A DNA stretch of 64,000 nucleotides from Martinezella multihospitum (GCF_900094585.1 NZ_FMAG01000001.1:1130530-1194529); one strand, 5' to 3'; shown: positions 50,099 through 61,236, counted from the stretch's first letter. Numbers and translations: made by a program. Notes: a model not told the origin generated them from the sequence alone.

Positions 50099-51634
50099 TT
50101 AGTCGACGGTGACTTCGTTCAGCTTGATACGGGTATCGGGTGCGGGCACGAAGCCCTTGACCCGCTTGCTGACGCCGTAGATCGCGTTGCTGTTGTAAAG
50201 CGGCAGTTCGAGCGCCTTGTCGGCGACGTATTTGCCGATGTCCTTGAGCACCTTCTCGCGCTCGGCGCGATCGGTGAGTGGACGTTGCGATTCCAGGAGC
50301 TTGTCGAGCGTGGCATCCTTTTCATAAGGGTTCCACTTTTCGCCGGAGTGATACATCGAATAGGCAGTGTTGTCGTAGTCGAAGGTCCAGCCGCCCCACT
50401 TCTGCTGGAACATCGCGCCGGTCTTGCCCTGCGGGATGATGTCGTTCAGCAGAACGTTGGTTTCATAAGGCTTTATGGTGGCGGTAAGGCCGACCATCTG
50501 CAGGTAGCTTGCCACGACCTGCGCCACTTCGTTCATCGTCGCGTCATTGCCGCGAATGTCGATCTGGATGGGGGCGCCAGGCTTAACGCCGGCTTCGGCG
50601 AGCAGCTTCTTGGCGCCTGCCTGATCAAATGGGATTGGCTTCAGGTCAGGATCATAGCCGAAAGACAGGGAATTCTGGAAGCTGACGATCTCGGTACCCT
50701 GGCCTGCGAGGATCGACTTGACGATCGTGTCGCGGTCGACGGCCATGATGATCGCCTTGCGCACGCGCGGATCGGCCGTGATGCCGTCGCGGGTGTTGAA
50801 GCGCAAGGAGTCCACGGTCGGGCCGGGAACGCTGGCGATTTCGAGCTTGGAATCGCCCTGGATGACCGGAAGCATGCCGATCGGAATGGTTGGCGGAATG
50901 ACGATATCGACGCGGCCGGCCTGAAGCTCGGCAACGGCTGTCGCCGGCTCGCTGATAAAGCGATATTCCAGCTCGGAGAGTTTTGGTGCACCGCCCCAGT
51001 AATCCGGATTGGCTTCGAGCTTGATGTTCACCTTCGGCGTATAGGAGACGAATTTGAAGGCGCCGGTGCCGACCGGGTTGAGGTTGAAGAAGTCCTCGCC
51101 CTTTTCCTTGATGTATTTCGGCGGAACGATCATCGCGCCATAGCCGGCAAGCTTCGTCAACAGTACCGGATCGGGTGTCTTCAGCTTCATGTCGACCGTG
51201 TAGTCGTCGATGATATCAACGCTTTCGATCGCGGTGTAGTTGGAACGCTGCGGTCCCTTGGCGCCCTGTTCGCCGAGCAGGCGGTCGAAGGTGAACTTTA
51301 CCGCTTCGGCATTGAAGGGCTCGCCGTCATGGAACTTGACGTTATGGCGCAGCTTGAAGCGGATGCGCTTGCCCTGATCCAGTTCTTCCCAGGATTCGGC
51401 AAGACCCGGCACGAGCTTGAGATCGGGGCCACGATAGGTGAGGCCGTCGAAGATGTTGGTCGAGACGGCGGCCCATGCCACCAGGAAGGTGTCGATCGGG
51501 TCCCAGCTGCCGGGATCCTGCGACGACGAAACCGTCAGCTTTCCAGCCGCGAAGGCCGGAGTGGCGCTGATCGCGACGCCTGACATGACAAGTGCTGTCA
51601 GAGCGGTCTTCAATCCCCATTTTATTGTTTTCAT
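50099..51634 (-). CDS. ABC transporter periplasmic binding protein (SBP family 5), second system
   Basis: A 511-residue protein with a signal peptide (MKTIKWGLKTALTALVMSGV, ending ATPAFA) and an SBP_bac_5 body: LAESWEELDQGKRIRFKLRH, VKFHDGEPFNAEAVKFTFDR, NLNPVGTGAFKFVSYTP. It delivers peptide-like ligands to the permeases. A binding protein near the head of an operon with an M14 carboxypeptidase suggests peptide or acylated amino-acid ligands. Confidence 0.92.
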   Translation of the reverse strand: MKTIKWGLKTALTALVMSGVAISATPAFAAGKLTVSSSQDPGSWDPIDTFLVAWAAVSTNIFDGLTYRGPDLKLVPGLAESWEELDQGKRIRFKLRHNVKFHDGEPFNAEAVKFTFDRLLGEQGAKGPQRSNYTAIESVDIIDDYTVDMKLKTPDPVLLTKLAGYGAMIVPPKYIKEKGEDFFNLNPVGTGAFKFVSYTPKVNIKLEANPDYWGGAPKLSELEYRFISEPATAVAELQAGRVDIVIPPTIPIGMLPVIQGDSKLEIASVPGPTVDSLRFNTRDGITADPRVRKAIIMAVDRDTIVKSILAGQGTEIVSFQNSLSFGYDPDLKPIPFDQAGAKKLLAEAGVKPGAPIQIDIRGNDATMNEVAQVVASYLQMVGLTATIKPYETNVLLNDIIPQGKTGAMFQQKWGGWTFDYDNTAYSMYHSGEKWNPYEKDATLDKLLESQRPLTDRAEREKVLKDIGKYVADKALELPLYNSNAIYGVSKRVKGFVPAPDTRIKLNEVTVD

Positions 51635-51678
51635 TGAACCTGTTTCCTCTTCAGATCGATGCGGTGGTTGGTGGTCGT

Positions 51679-53501
<1,823 letters not shown>

Positions 53502-53505
<4 letters not shown>

Positions 53506-53630
53506 GCGTTTACCTCGGTATTGGGCAGGTCGTTCATGGCATCCGGGACGATTGGCGTGTCACACTTTGCGTCGATGATGCAGATGCGCTCGCCGAGATC
53601 ACCGCCATGGCCGGATAGTAGTATGCTCAT
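53502..53630 (-). CDS. Small ORF (42 aa) coupled to the ABC ATPase gene
   Basis: A frame from ATG 53630 encodes 42 residues, MSILLSGHGGDLGERICIID then AKCDTPIVPDAMNDLPNTEV and NA. Its TGA overlaps the ATPase ATG in an ATGA arrangement, and its third codon positions are GC-rich like the neighbours. No ribosome binding site is obvious and no family is recognised. It may be a leader peptide for translational coupling, the remnant of a lost gene, or chance. Confidence 0.45.
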
Positions 53631-53949
53631 GCGGACACCCGTTGCGGCCTGGCAAGGGCTGGCGATGTTTTTCTACAAAACAGGCGTCTTAAGAACATCT
53701 GTATCTGCGTTCCCATTATATTTGTTAGGGCATGAGATAGCATCAAACAACAATCTGGTCTATATTGTTCAACAATTTTCGTATTGCCAATTAAAAATGG
53801 GGACAAACCTGCAAGAAATCGTCCAACGGACCGCGCCGTTGAGGCGATGTGACTGCCGCAGACAAGCATGGGAACGCCGCCCGCTTTCCCGTAAATGCTT
53901 GATATAGGCAGGCATCGAAGACGTTTGAATGCAGGCGCCGGGAGAGCAA
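53631..53949. other. Divergent regulatory region of the second peptide-transporter operon
   Basis: About 320 bases between the small ORF and the GntR gene. It is AT-rich from 53690 to 53815 and holds a 13-base palindrome (separate entry). No gene, repeat or RNA was recognised; it should carry promoters for both directions. Confidence 0.5.
53764..53776. promoter_or_regulatory. Operator-like palindrome upstream of the GntR/ABC operon
   Basis: ATTGTT-C-AACAAT is a perfect palindrome around a single central base. The position within the divergent gap and the FadR-like spacing make it a likely GntR operator; inference. Confidence 0.5.
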
Positions 53950-54642
53950 ATGAAGCAGACAAATCTTGCGAGCATCGAGCCGACATCGGTCGCAGAGGCG
54001 GGGCAGACGCTGGCGGAACTGACGGCTGCCCGCATCCGCGAGCGCGTGATCAGCGGTACGCTATCGCCAGGCAGCCACCTGTCCGAAGCGGCTCTTTGCG
54101 AGGAACTGCAGGTCTCCCGCAACACTCTGCGCGAAGTCTTCCGGCTGCTGACGAAAGAGGGCGTGCTGCGTCACGAAGCCAATCGCGGTGTCTTCGTTTC
54201 CACGCCGAGCATTTCGACGATCATGGATATCTTCCATATTCGCCGCCTGATCGAATGTTCGGCGCTTGCCAATGCGCACCACCGCCATCCGAGCGTCGAC
54301 AAGATGCGGGCTGCCATCGAGGCTGCCGTGCAGCATCGCGACCGTGGCGAATGGCTGGAGGTCGGCAGCGCCGATATCGCCTTTCATGCCGCGATTGTCG
54401 AGCTTGCTGACAGTCCACGCCTTTCCGCCTTCTATGCGCAGATCTCGCTTGAACTGCGCCTCGTCTTCGGGCTGATCCGCGATCCCGAATATCTGCATGC
54501 CCCTTATGTCGGCCAGAATGCGACCATTCTTGCGCATCTGGAGGAAGGGGCGCCGGCGAGTGCCGCCGACGCGCTGGAGAAATATCTGTTCCAGGCCGAA
54601 CGCTTCATTCTGGCGGCCTATTCCCGGGCGATGCCCGGTTGA
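53950..54642 (+). CDS. GntR-family regulator (FCD domain)
   Basis: A 230-residue protein from ATG 53950 (GGAGAG upstream). HTH: HLSEAALCEELQVSRNTLRE, VFRLLTKEGVL, with R-H-E-A-N-R-G-V-F wing; FCD domain with RRLIECSALANAHH, DIAFHAAIVELADS and HLEEGAPASAADALEKYL. It is divergent from the second peptide-transporter operon and probably controls it. The SetA-like MFS gene lies 241 bp downstream in the same direction but is not clearly in the operon. Confidence 0.9.
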   Translation: MKQTNLASIEPTSVAEAGQTLAELTAARIRERVISGTLSPGSHLSEAALCEELQVSRNTLREVFRLLTKEGVLRHEANRGVFVSTPSISTIMDIFHIRRLIECSALANAHHRHPSVDKMRAAIEAAVQHRDRGEWLEVGSADIAFHAAIVELADSPRLSAFYAQISLELRLVFGLIRDPEYLHAPYVGQNATILAHLEEGAPASAADALEKYLFQAERFILAAYSRAMPG

Positions 54643-54883
54643 AGTTCGACAGCCGCCATTGATGTGATGAATGATGTGGACAATCCCCGCTGGATGGGTT
54701 CAAGCTCGATGTAACCATTTGCGTCCCGATCTGCTTTGACCGAAGGATATGCAGCACCCCGGACGTAGGCGCGAGGTCCATCGGACAGCAGAATTCGCAT
54801 TCTGCTGCAATCGATCAGGGCGACTTCGCACCGATCAGTCGGAAATTTCGTTTCGACAACCGGTTAAGACGGATGGCAGAGCT

Positions 54884-56107
54884 ATGGACGCGCAATCCCC
54901 GACGACCTCCAGCAGGGCTACGGCGATCCAGCAGGTATGGGCTTCGCCGCTGTATCGCGGCGCGACGCTTGCGCTGTTTCTCTCCGGACTTGCGACATCC
55001 GCCTCGCTGCCGCAGATCGTTCTGTTCCTCGTCAAGGAACTTGGGACGTCCTTGCCGGTTGCAGGGCTCTACTATCTGACTGGCCTCACCGCGCCGATTG
55101 CCGGCTATCTCGTCGGCAGCTATTCCGACAGAACTGGAAGGCGTCTCAGTCTTTTCCGGCTTTGCGCCGTTGCCGGCGCCGTCGGTTGGGCGGGGATCGC
55201 CCTTTCCACGAAGCCATGGATGCCGTTCGTGATCGGCGCCATCATTCTCGGTTTTTCCGGATCTGCCACCTCGCAGCTCTTCACCGCCATCCATGACGAT
55301 CTCAAGGCGAAGGGTGCCGGTGCGAATGACAGCGTCGTCGCCATCATCCGCATGGCTTTGACCGCGGGCTGGGTCATCGGGCCGTTTCTTGGTGCCTGGT
55401 TTGCTGTCGAAATCGGGCTTCGTGCCATGCTTTGGGGAACGGCAATTTGCTTCTTCGCGCAGATTATTCCGCTCGGAGCGCAACAAGCGCTTGTTGGTCC
55501 GAGGCAGCGAGCCGATAAGAAGACCGATGCCGCTGGTCGCGCCCGCTGGTCTGAAATGCTGCCGCTTCTGGCTTTTACCGGTCTCTACGTCCTCGTCTAT
55601 GCCGGCGAGCCGATCAAATATGGATTCCTGCTGCTCTATATGCAGGACCAGCTCAAGCTTGACCCCTCCATTCAGGGGGCGGTAATCGGAACCCAGCCAT
55701 TCATCGAACTCATCCTCATGCCGTTCAGTGTCATGCTGGCGCGACGGATCGGTATTTTATGGATGATGTGCATCGCTGCGGTTTGCGGCGTCACGGCCAA
55801 CCTCTGTTTTGCGGCTTGGCCGACGGCAGCGGGCATGTTTGCCGGCCAGATCCTGATGGGAGGAGTCTGGGGTCTCTATATGGTCCTCGGACTGATCGTT
55901 GCCCAGAGACTGCTTCCGAACGCGGTTGCGACGGCTTCGGCGATCTTCATGAGTTCGTCCGCACTTGCCAGTGCGCTTGGCGGCGGCGTTGGAGGTGTCG
56001 GTGTTGCCTATCTCGGGCTTCCGAATGTTTTCTATATCCCGGCGGCATTCTCTCTGGCAGCAGCGATCGGCCTGGCGGCCATGGCCCGTTCGGGCGCCAT
56101 CAGATAG
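54884..56107 (+). CDS. MFS transporter, sugar-efflux (SetA-like) family
   Basis: A 407-residue, 12-helix protein from ATG 54884. The sequence LALFLSGLATSASLPQIVLF, LVKELGTSLPVAGLYYLTGL, SYSDRTGRRLSLF and the late GGVWGLYMVLGLIVAQRLLP fit the SET group of sugar exporters. SetA pumps out glucosides and lactose analogues in Escherichia coli; the substrate here is unknown. It has its own 241-bp upstream gap, so an independent promoter is likely. Confidence 0.83.
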   Translation: MDAQSPTTSSRATAIQQVWASPLYRGATLALFLSGLATSASLPQIVLFLVKELGTSLPVAGLYYLTGLTAPIAGYLVGSYSDRTGRRLSLFRLCAVAGAVGWAGIALSTKPWMPFVIGAIILGFSGSATSQLFTAIHDDLKAKGAGANDSVVAIIRMALTAGWVIGPFLGAWFAVEIGLRAMLWGTAICFFAQIIPLGAQQALVGPRQRADKKTDAAGRARWSEMLPLLAFTGLYVLVYAGEPIKYGFLLLYMQDQLKLDPSIQGAVIGTQPFIELILMPFSVMLARRIGILWMMCIAAVCGVTANLCFAAWPTAAGMFAGQILMGGVWGLYMVLGLIVAQRLLPNAVATASAIFMSSSALASALGGGVGGVGVAYLGLPNVFYIPAAFSLAAAIGLAAMARSGAIR

Positions 56108-56333
56108 CGATTTAACGCCATAGGACAGGCATTATTTGATTCCGATAGGTTCCGACCAGCGTCAAATCTGCAGCAATCCCTTCGCCCTGATTTCGGGTGA
56201 TTTGCCAGATCCCAGATCCGTCAGTGACCCATCTTCGCCTTCGGTTTCGCCGGTGCCCCCACATCGCCCTAGCTAGCCGATCGTTCGTCTCGCTGAAAAT
56301 AAGATTGACTGAGGGTTGTCGATTGACTAAGTG

Positions 56334-56356
56334 ATAAAGTCATCCGATGACTTTAT
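56334..56356. promoter_or_regulatory. Operator-like inverted repeat upstream of GntR gene
   Basis: Perfect 10-base arms ATAAAGTCAT (56334-56343) and ATGACTTTAT (56347-56356) around CCG, ending 11 bp before the start codon of the GntR gene. Probably its own operator. Confidence 0.65.
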
Positions 56357-56367
56357 GAAATCCAATC

Positions 56368-57045
56368 ATGCGCGCTCTGACCAAAACGACGCTTGCGGAT
56401 ACGGCCGTGGAGGCAATTCGCAGCGAGATTACCAGCCGTCGCTGGCTCGTCGGCGAAAAGCTGCCCAACGAGGCTTCCCTCTCGTCGATGCTGTCCGTCA
56501 GCCGTGGCACGGTTCGTGAAGCGGTGAGGGTCCTGGTGTCGCAGGGCTATCTCGAGACGCGGCAAGGGTCCGGGACCTATGTCCGGTCGAACACGGATGT
56601 CGGTCGGCCGCTGGACATGGCGCGCCGTGCCGGATTGAGGGACCAGTTCGAGGCCCGGCTTGCCCTGGAGGTTGAGGCTGCACGGCTCGCTGCCCTACGT
56701 CACTCCCCTGAAGCCGTTTCGCAATTGCGCGCCTTGTTGGTTGCCCGTGGCAACTACGCCGGCGGCGACAAGGCCGCGTTCATCGAGCGTGACCTTGCCT
56801 TCCACAAGGCTGTCGTCGCGGCTTCGCAGAACAGGGCCATGATCGAAATCTACGAGTTCTTCTCTCTCTCGATTGCCGAAACCATCGAAGCGACGCTCGG
56901 CGAGGACATTCCCGAGCCGGATATGCAGGCGCATATCGCCATTGTCGATGCCATCGAAGCCGGCAATCCCGAAGCGGCCGATAGAGCCGTGCGCCGCTTC
57001 ATGGCCCCCATCGTTGTTACTCTTGATCGGTTGCTTATGTCATGA
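56368..57045 (+). CDS. GntR-family regulator, FadR subfamily
   Basis: A 225-residue protein: HTH KLPNEASLSSMLSVSRGTVR, EAVRVLVSQGYLETRQGSGT; FCD domain FEARLALEVEAARLAALRHS, RDLAFHKAVVAASQN, HIAIVDAIEAGNPEAADRAV. Its stop overlaps the start of the CynX-like MFS gene by ATGA, so the regulator and transporter form one operon under the palindrome at 56334. Confidence 0.9.
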   Translation: MRALTKTTLADTAVEAIRSEITSRRWLVGEKLPNEASLSSMLSVSRGTVREAVRVLVSQGYLETRQGSGTYVRSNTDVGRPLDMARRAGLRDQFEARLALEVEAARLAALRHSPEAVSQLRALLVARGNYAGGDKAAFIERDLAFHKAVVAASQNRAMIEIYEFFSLSIAETIEATLGEDIPEPDMQAHIAIVDAIEAGNPEAADRAVRRFMAPIVVTLDRLLMS

Positions 57046-58313
57046 CCATGCCCTCGCAAAATCCCGCTTCCATCGAATTGATCGATGCCGAGGCCGATGA
57101 GATTCCGGCACCGCTGCCGCATGGAGGCAAATCGCCGATCGGCAGGTTTCTGCTGGGTGCAAGCCTTGTGCTCATCGCTTTCAATCTGCGGCCGGTTTTT
57201 TCAAGCGCATCGGCGCTCTTGCCGGAGATACGGACCGGACTTGGCGTTTCCGCCTTCGGCACCAGTATCCTGACAACCTTGCCCGTCATCTGCATGGGAT
57301 TGTTCTCGCCGCTCGCCCCAAGGCTCGCGCAGCGCGTGGGAACCGAGCGTGTCCTGCTCGGCGTCATTTTCCTGCTTGCGCTGGGCACGGCATTGCGGGG
57401 CTTTTCCTCGATTTCGCTGCTGTTCTTGGGCACCGCATTGGCCGGCGCCTGCATTGCTATCGGCAATGTCCTGTTGCCGGGCGTGGTCAAGCGCGATTTT
57501 CCCGATAAGGCGGCGCTCATGACGGGTTGCTATACGATGGCGCTATGCGCGGGAGCTGCGAGTGCGGCCGGCTTCACGCTTCCTGTCGAACATGCTCTCG
57601 GTGACTCGCTCGGCGGTGCGCTTGCCGTCTGGGCCTTGCCTGCCTTTGCAGTCGGGCTTCTCTGGCTACCGCAGGTAATCGGTGCGCGCAGCCAGGCGCG
57701 GCGTACCGGCTTTCGTGTTACTGGTTTGTGGAGAGACCGCATCGCCTGGCAGGTAACGCTTTTCATGGGGCTGCAATCGGCGCTTGCCTATTGCGTCTTC
57801 GGCTGGCTGGTGCCCATTCTGCGTGAACGTGGTCTCGACGGCGTGACGGCTGGCGTCATCGTATCTGCCTCGGTCATGGTGCAGGCGGCCGCCTGCCTGG
57901 TGGCGCCTCATCTCGCCGTCAAGGGTAGGGATCAGCGCGCGATCAATGTCATCCTCTGCATAATTGCCGTCGTCGCCTTGCTGGGTCTGCTTTTTGCTCC
58001 GCTCTGGACTGTCTGGTTCTGGGCCGTACTCCAGGGCATCGGCCAGGGCGGATTGATCGCGGTGGCGCTGACCGTCATCGTGTTGCGTTCGCCCGATGCG
58101 CATGTCGCCGCGCATCTCTCCGGCATGGCGCAATTCGTGGGTTACTTGCTTGCCGCGATTGGCCCACTCGTCGTCGGCATGATCCATGGTTGGACTGGAA
58201 GCTTTGCCTGGAGCTCCGTCCTATTCCTGCTGCTTGGTCTCGGTGCCGCGATCAACGGTTGGTTTGCCGGTCGTGCGATCACGGTCAATGCCAGGACGAT
58301 CGAAACGTTCTAA
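57042..58313 (+). CDS. MFS transporter, CynX/NimT family
   Basis: A 423-residue protein with the CynX/NimT hallmark ASLVLIAFNLRPVFSSASAL, LPEIRTGLGVS, and GTALAGACIAIGNVLLPGVV, with 12 predicted helices. Family members carry cyanate or 2-nitroimidazole and are often exporters; the cargo here is unknown. It overlaps the FadR-type regulator, suggesting regulation by the transported compound. The N-terminal 34 residues are an acidic cytoplasmic extension. Confidence 0.87.
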   Translation: MTMPSQNPASIELIDAEADEIPAPLPHGGKSPIGRFLLGASLVLIAFNLRPVFSSASALLPEIRTGLGVSAFGTSILTTLPVICMGLFSPLAPRLAQRVGTERVLLGVIFLLALGTALRGFSSISLLFLGTALAGACIAIGNVLLPGVVKRDFPDKAALMTGCYTMALCAGAASAAGFTLPVEHALGDSLGGALAVWALPAFAVGLLWLPQVIGARSQARRTGFRVTGLWRDRIAWQVTLFMGLQSALAYCVFGWLVPILRERGLDGVTAGVIVSASVMVQAAACLVAPHLAVKGRDQRAINVILCIIAVVALLGLLFAPLWTVWFWAVLQGIGQGGLIAVALTVIVLRSPDAHVAAHLSGMAQFVGYLLAAIGPLVVGMIHGWTGSFAWSSVLFLLLGLGAAINGWFAGRAITVNARTIETF

Positions 58314-58441
58314 CGGGTGCAATACCGGTCGCATCCGGGCTGGCGAGCAAAATCATGAGGCGCCGGCCCACCGCCAGAGGGCGGTCTTGAATTCATGCTC
58401 CCAAGCCTGCGATCAATTTTGTTCATGCAAAAGGCAAACCG

Positions 58442-58458
58442 CCCGTTCAAAGAACGGG
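58442..58458. terminator. Stem-loop between the CynX-like gene and the MucR gene
   Basis: Arms CCCGTTC (58442-58448) and GAACGGG (58452-58458) around AAA lie in the 180-bp convergent gap. The symmetrical hairpin could stop transcripts from both sides; no T-run is present. Confidence 0.5.
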
Positions 58459-58493
58459 TCGCATGATCATGGTGTATGACGAAACGATCCGGA

Positions 58494-58967
58494 TTAACTG
58501 GCCTTCCGCTGGCGCCGCGGTGGTTCGGCCGCCGGAGGAATGTCGGTCAGGTTTTTCGTATGGCCCAGGAGAGCCTTCTTTGCCAATGTCGATCTTGTGG
58601 CCGCATAGGAGGCCGAGACCATCGGATAATCTGCGGGCAAGCCCCACTTCCTTCGATATTCTTCGGGTGTCAGACCGTATTTGCTGTTCAGATGCCGCTT
58701 GAGCGACTTGTATTTTCCGCCGTCTTCGAGGCAGATCAGATAATCGTCAGTTATGGACTTCTTGATCGGTACGGCCGGCTTCAACAGTTTTTCCACTGCC
58801 GCCGTTGACGAGACGACCTGCTGAGAGCCTGTCAGTGCAGAATAAGTCTCTACGATGAGCCTCGGTAAATCTTCCGGCATGGTCGCATTGCGAAGTACGT
58901 AGGCAGAGACAATCTTGCTCGTGAGCTCAATATACCTTTCATGGCTGGCAGTGTTTTCCCTTTTCAT
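58494..58967 (-). CDS. Ros/MucR-family transcriptional regulator, zinc-ligand variant
   Basis: A 157-residue protein from ATG 58967 (GAGG upstream; an earlier start at 58979 is possible). It aligns with Ros/MucR in YIELTSKIVSAYVLRNATMP, SITDDYLICLEDGGKYKSLK, RHLNSKYGLTPEEYRRKWGL, PADYPMVSASYAATRS. In Ros numbering Cys79, Asp82 and His92 are present but the last ligand positions are Lys96 and Tyr97 instead of His-His, so zinc binding is doubtful. MucR proteins bind AT-rich DNA and regulate exopolysaccharide, motility and symbiosis genes. The AT-rich region upstream is a likely autoregulatory target. Confidence 0.9.
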   Translation of the reverse strand: MKRENTASHERYIELTSKIVSAYVLRNATMPEDLPRLIVETYSALTGSQQVVSSTAAVEKLLKPAVPIKKSITDDYLICLEDGGKYKSLKRHLNSKYGLTPEEYRRKWGLPADYPMVSASYAATRSTLAKKALLGHTKNLTDIPPAAEPPRRQRKAS

Positions 58968-59235
58968 TTTCGGCCTCACGCAATGTTTTTTATTTATGTA
59001 ACCAATGTTGTTTTTGCTTTCAATAAAAATTGACGTGACTTTGGATATTCTTTGTCATTGGTTTATTTTCATAGTAAATATCAGGCGTTGGAAGTTTAGA
59101 ACTGTTATATTCTCATTTTACCACAATATTCAAATCGCGCCTGTGGGAGATGCGTGGCGTCGGCGTTCGAATATTCGTTTGCCAAGGACGGTGCAGGCCC
59201 TGCCGGCTTTCGCTTCGCCGGGGTTGGGATGTCAG
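58968..59235. promoter_or_regulatory. AT-rich regulatory region upstream of the MucR-like gene
   Basis: About 270 bases, far richer in A+T (58980-59130) than the rest of the window, with T-runs and TTTATTTT-type patches. Ros/MucR proteins bind such DNA, so this is probably its own regulatory region. No gene was found. Confidence 0.55.
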
Positions 59236-59652
59236 TCACATCGCGGATGTGCCCTGTTGCCGGTGGAATGGCAGGACATGATGTTCGGTAAGCGGCGCCA
59301 TGGTGATATCTCCCGGATCTTGTGGTGATACCCAGCGGATTTCTTCGATCTCTGCTGCTGCGGTGATTGCCGTATCGCCGACATGCAGCCGGAATATGTC
59401 CGCAACGACAGTATGGTCCGGTTCGTTGGCAGCCGGCGCCTGGAAACCGCCAAGGAAAGTCAGATCCTTAGCCTCTGCCGTAAGACCTAGCTCTTCGGAG
59501 AGTTCCCTGATCAGCGCCGTCTCTGGCGTCTCCTGCGGTTCTACCTTGCCGCCGGGCTGCATGAAGGCGGTAGTGCCGCGTTTGCGCACGAGCAATGTCT
59601 TCCCGTCCGGGCGCAACACCAGAGCCGCCGCAATGCGTATCGTATTCGTCAT
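59236..59652 (-). CDS. NUDIX hydrolase
   Basis: A 138-residue protein from ATG 59652, starting MTNTIRIAAALVLRPDGKTL. The Nudix box is at residues 35-57: GKVEPQETPETALIRELSEE, matching G-x5-E-x7-R-E-U-x-E-E-x-G-U. It hydrolyses a nucleoside-diphosphate-linked substrate in the cytoplasm. A longer frame to 59733 begins with GTG and lacks family residues. It is 99 bp downstream of the alpha/beta hydrolase gene in the same direction. Confidence 0.88.
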   Translation of the reverse strand: MTNTIRIAAALVLRPDGKTLLVRKRGTTAFMQPGGKVEPQETPETALIRELSEELGLTAEAKDLTFLGGFQAPAANEPDHTVVADIFRLHVGDTAITAAAEIEEIRWVSPQDPGDITMAPLTEHHVLPFHRQQGTSAM

Positions 59653-59751
59653 GCCATGATCTGATCGGATTCGCGGGCGAGTTTCAACACTGATAATGTC
59701 TGGGTATATTTTCACGTCATATGCGCGTTTCACGCGCAGGCATCTTCGCTG

Positions 59752-60735
59752 TTACGGCTTCTTCAGGTGCTGGCGGAAAAATGCGACGACTGCGGTATTG
59801 AATTGCCTGTGAAACGCGGTGCGATCGAACCCCGGCGCGTCGATGCAGGCGTCGGACGATGGGCGTATTTCCGGGCAAGGCGTCAGGAACGACAAATGCA
59901 CGGCATTGGGGACGACTTGAAAATCAGGCTTCTCCGGCAATAGGCGTGCAAGCGTTGCAACATTTTCGGGAGATGCTCCCCCACCACCTCCAAGTTCTGA
60001 GCCCCAAAGCTGAAGCGGAACCTTGACATCTTTCACACTGTCCGCGGTCGGGAAGACGATGCTCAACGGGTCGGCTACAACGACCGCCTTGATGCGAGGA
60101 TCGTGGGTCAGTGATTGCTGTGGCGGTTGTCGCCGGGGAGGCTGAGCATGGCCCGCTGGCGGGCAGCCGGCTGCTTTCGGATCCGAGCAGCGTGGCGGTA
60201 GTTTGGTGAAATCCGGATTGGCTCCCGCAACGACGAGACCGGTATATCCGCCCTGGGAAAATCCGTAGAAGCCGATCCGCTGCGGGTTGATCTTTCCGGC
60301 ATCGGGAGACGCATCAAGCATGAAGTCGACAGTGCGTTTGATGTCGGCAGGGCGCTCGATCAATACGCCAAGACCATTTGCTCGGCTCATGTCGGCATGA
60401 TTGGCGTGCGGATGATTGATGGCAACGACGATGAAGCCAGCGTCGGCAAGCGCTTCGGCGGTATCGTGATGGCCGAGATACCAGCCGCCATAGCCGTGCG
60501 AGATGATGATAAGTGGCAGTTCCCCGCCTGCAATCGGACAATCCGGCGTTGCCGGTATTGCCAGAGCTCCGATCTTCACTTCGGTGGGAGGGGTTGTGCA
60601 AGGAGACCACATAGCGGCGTCGATCGCCGGATTATCCGCATCACCTGAGATGCGAATGAATTTCAAACCTGCCGCATATCCCGATGACGCGACAAGAGAG
60701 AGCGCGGCCGCGAGGGCAAGGCTAAAGCGGATCAT
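59752..60735 (-). CDS. Exported alpha/beta hydrolase (dienelactone hydrolase / PAF acetylhydrolase-like)
   Basis: A 327-residue protein with a signal peptide (MIRFSLALAAALSLVASSGY, ending AA). Oxyanion loop ISHGYGG (residues 79-84), nucleophile Ser160 in GFYGFSQGGYTG, and a C-terminal VPNAVHLSFLTPC containing the catalytic His. A Pro/Gln-rich insert (residues about 190-210) and cysteines near 46, 66 and 182 may form disulfides, consistent with export. The substrate is unknown. Confidence 0.85.
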   Translation of the reverse strand: MIRFSLALAAALSLVASSGYAAGLKFIRISGDADNPAIDAAMWSPCTTPPTEVKIGALAIPATPDCPIAGGELPLIIISHGYGGWYLGHHDTAEALADAGFIVVAINHPHANHADMSRANGLGVLIERPADIKRTVDFMLDASPDAGKINPQRIGFYGFSQGGYTGLVVAGANPDFTKLPPRCSDPKAAGCPPAGHAQPPRRQPPQQSLTHDPRIKAVVVADPLSIVFPTADSVKDVKVPLQLWGSELGGGGGASPENVATLARLLPEKPDFQVVPNAVHLSFLTPCPEIRPSSDACIDAPGFDRTAFHRQFNTAVVAFFRQHLKKP

Positions 60736-60852
60736 GACAACTGCTCCATTTAACCAGAAATATACGCTGCGCGATGGGTCGTGATGGCAAGGCGTGCCGG
60801 TCCGTAGGTCAGTTGGCGCGAAGGCGGCGTATGCCGGCTATGAAAGCCATCG

Positions 60853-60877
60853 AGCTATCTTGCATAAACAGATAGCT
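60853..60877. promoter_or_regulatory. Operator-like inverted repeat upstream of the PadR operon
   Basis: Arms AGCTATC (60853-60859) and GATAGCT (60871-60877) with an 11-base spacer, 33 bp before the PadR start codon. A likely binding site for the PadR repressor. Confidence 0.55.
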
Positions 60878-60909
60878 TGTTATATTCGTTCTGTAAAGCT
60901 GAGGCGTTC

Positions 60910-61236
60910 ATGACTGACTCGATCCAAGTTCAATTGCGGAAGGGCGTGCTCGATCTTTGCGTCCTGGCCGTGCTCTCGCGGGGCGAAAGCTACGGCTATG
61001 AAATTGCCAGCACGCTGGTTGCGGCGGTCGGCATGGGCGAAGGAACGATCTACCCGCTGATGCGCAGGATGCAGAATGACGGACTGGTTGCGACCCGCAT
61101 CGTCGAGTCGAGCAACGGGCCGCCGCGCAAATATTATCGGCTCACGCCGCTGGGGCGTTCGATTTTCGAAGCGCATCGCCGCGACTGGCGCTCGCTAGCA
61201 GGCTCCGTCGACAAGCTACTCGAGGATTTGCCATGA
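60910..61236 (+). CDS. PadR-family transcriptional regulator
   Basis: A 108-residue protein from ATG 60910 (GAGG upstream). The winged HTH reads QVQLRKGVLDLCVLAVLSRG, ESYGYEIASTL, GMGEGTIYPLMRRMQNDGLV, RKYYRLTPLGRSIFEAH, which is classic PadR. It overlaps the HAAS gene by ATGA, and the third gene encodes a GIN-domain protein. PadR usually represses its own operon until membrane or chemical stress occurs. Confidence 0.93.
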   Translation: MTDSIQVQLRKGVLDLCVLAVLSRGESYGYEIASTLVAAVGMGEGTIYPLMRRMQNDGLVATRIVESSNGPPRKYYRLTPLGRSIFEAHRRDWRSLAGSVDKLLEDLP

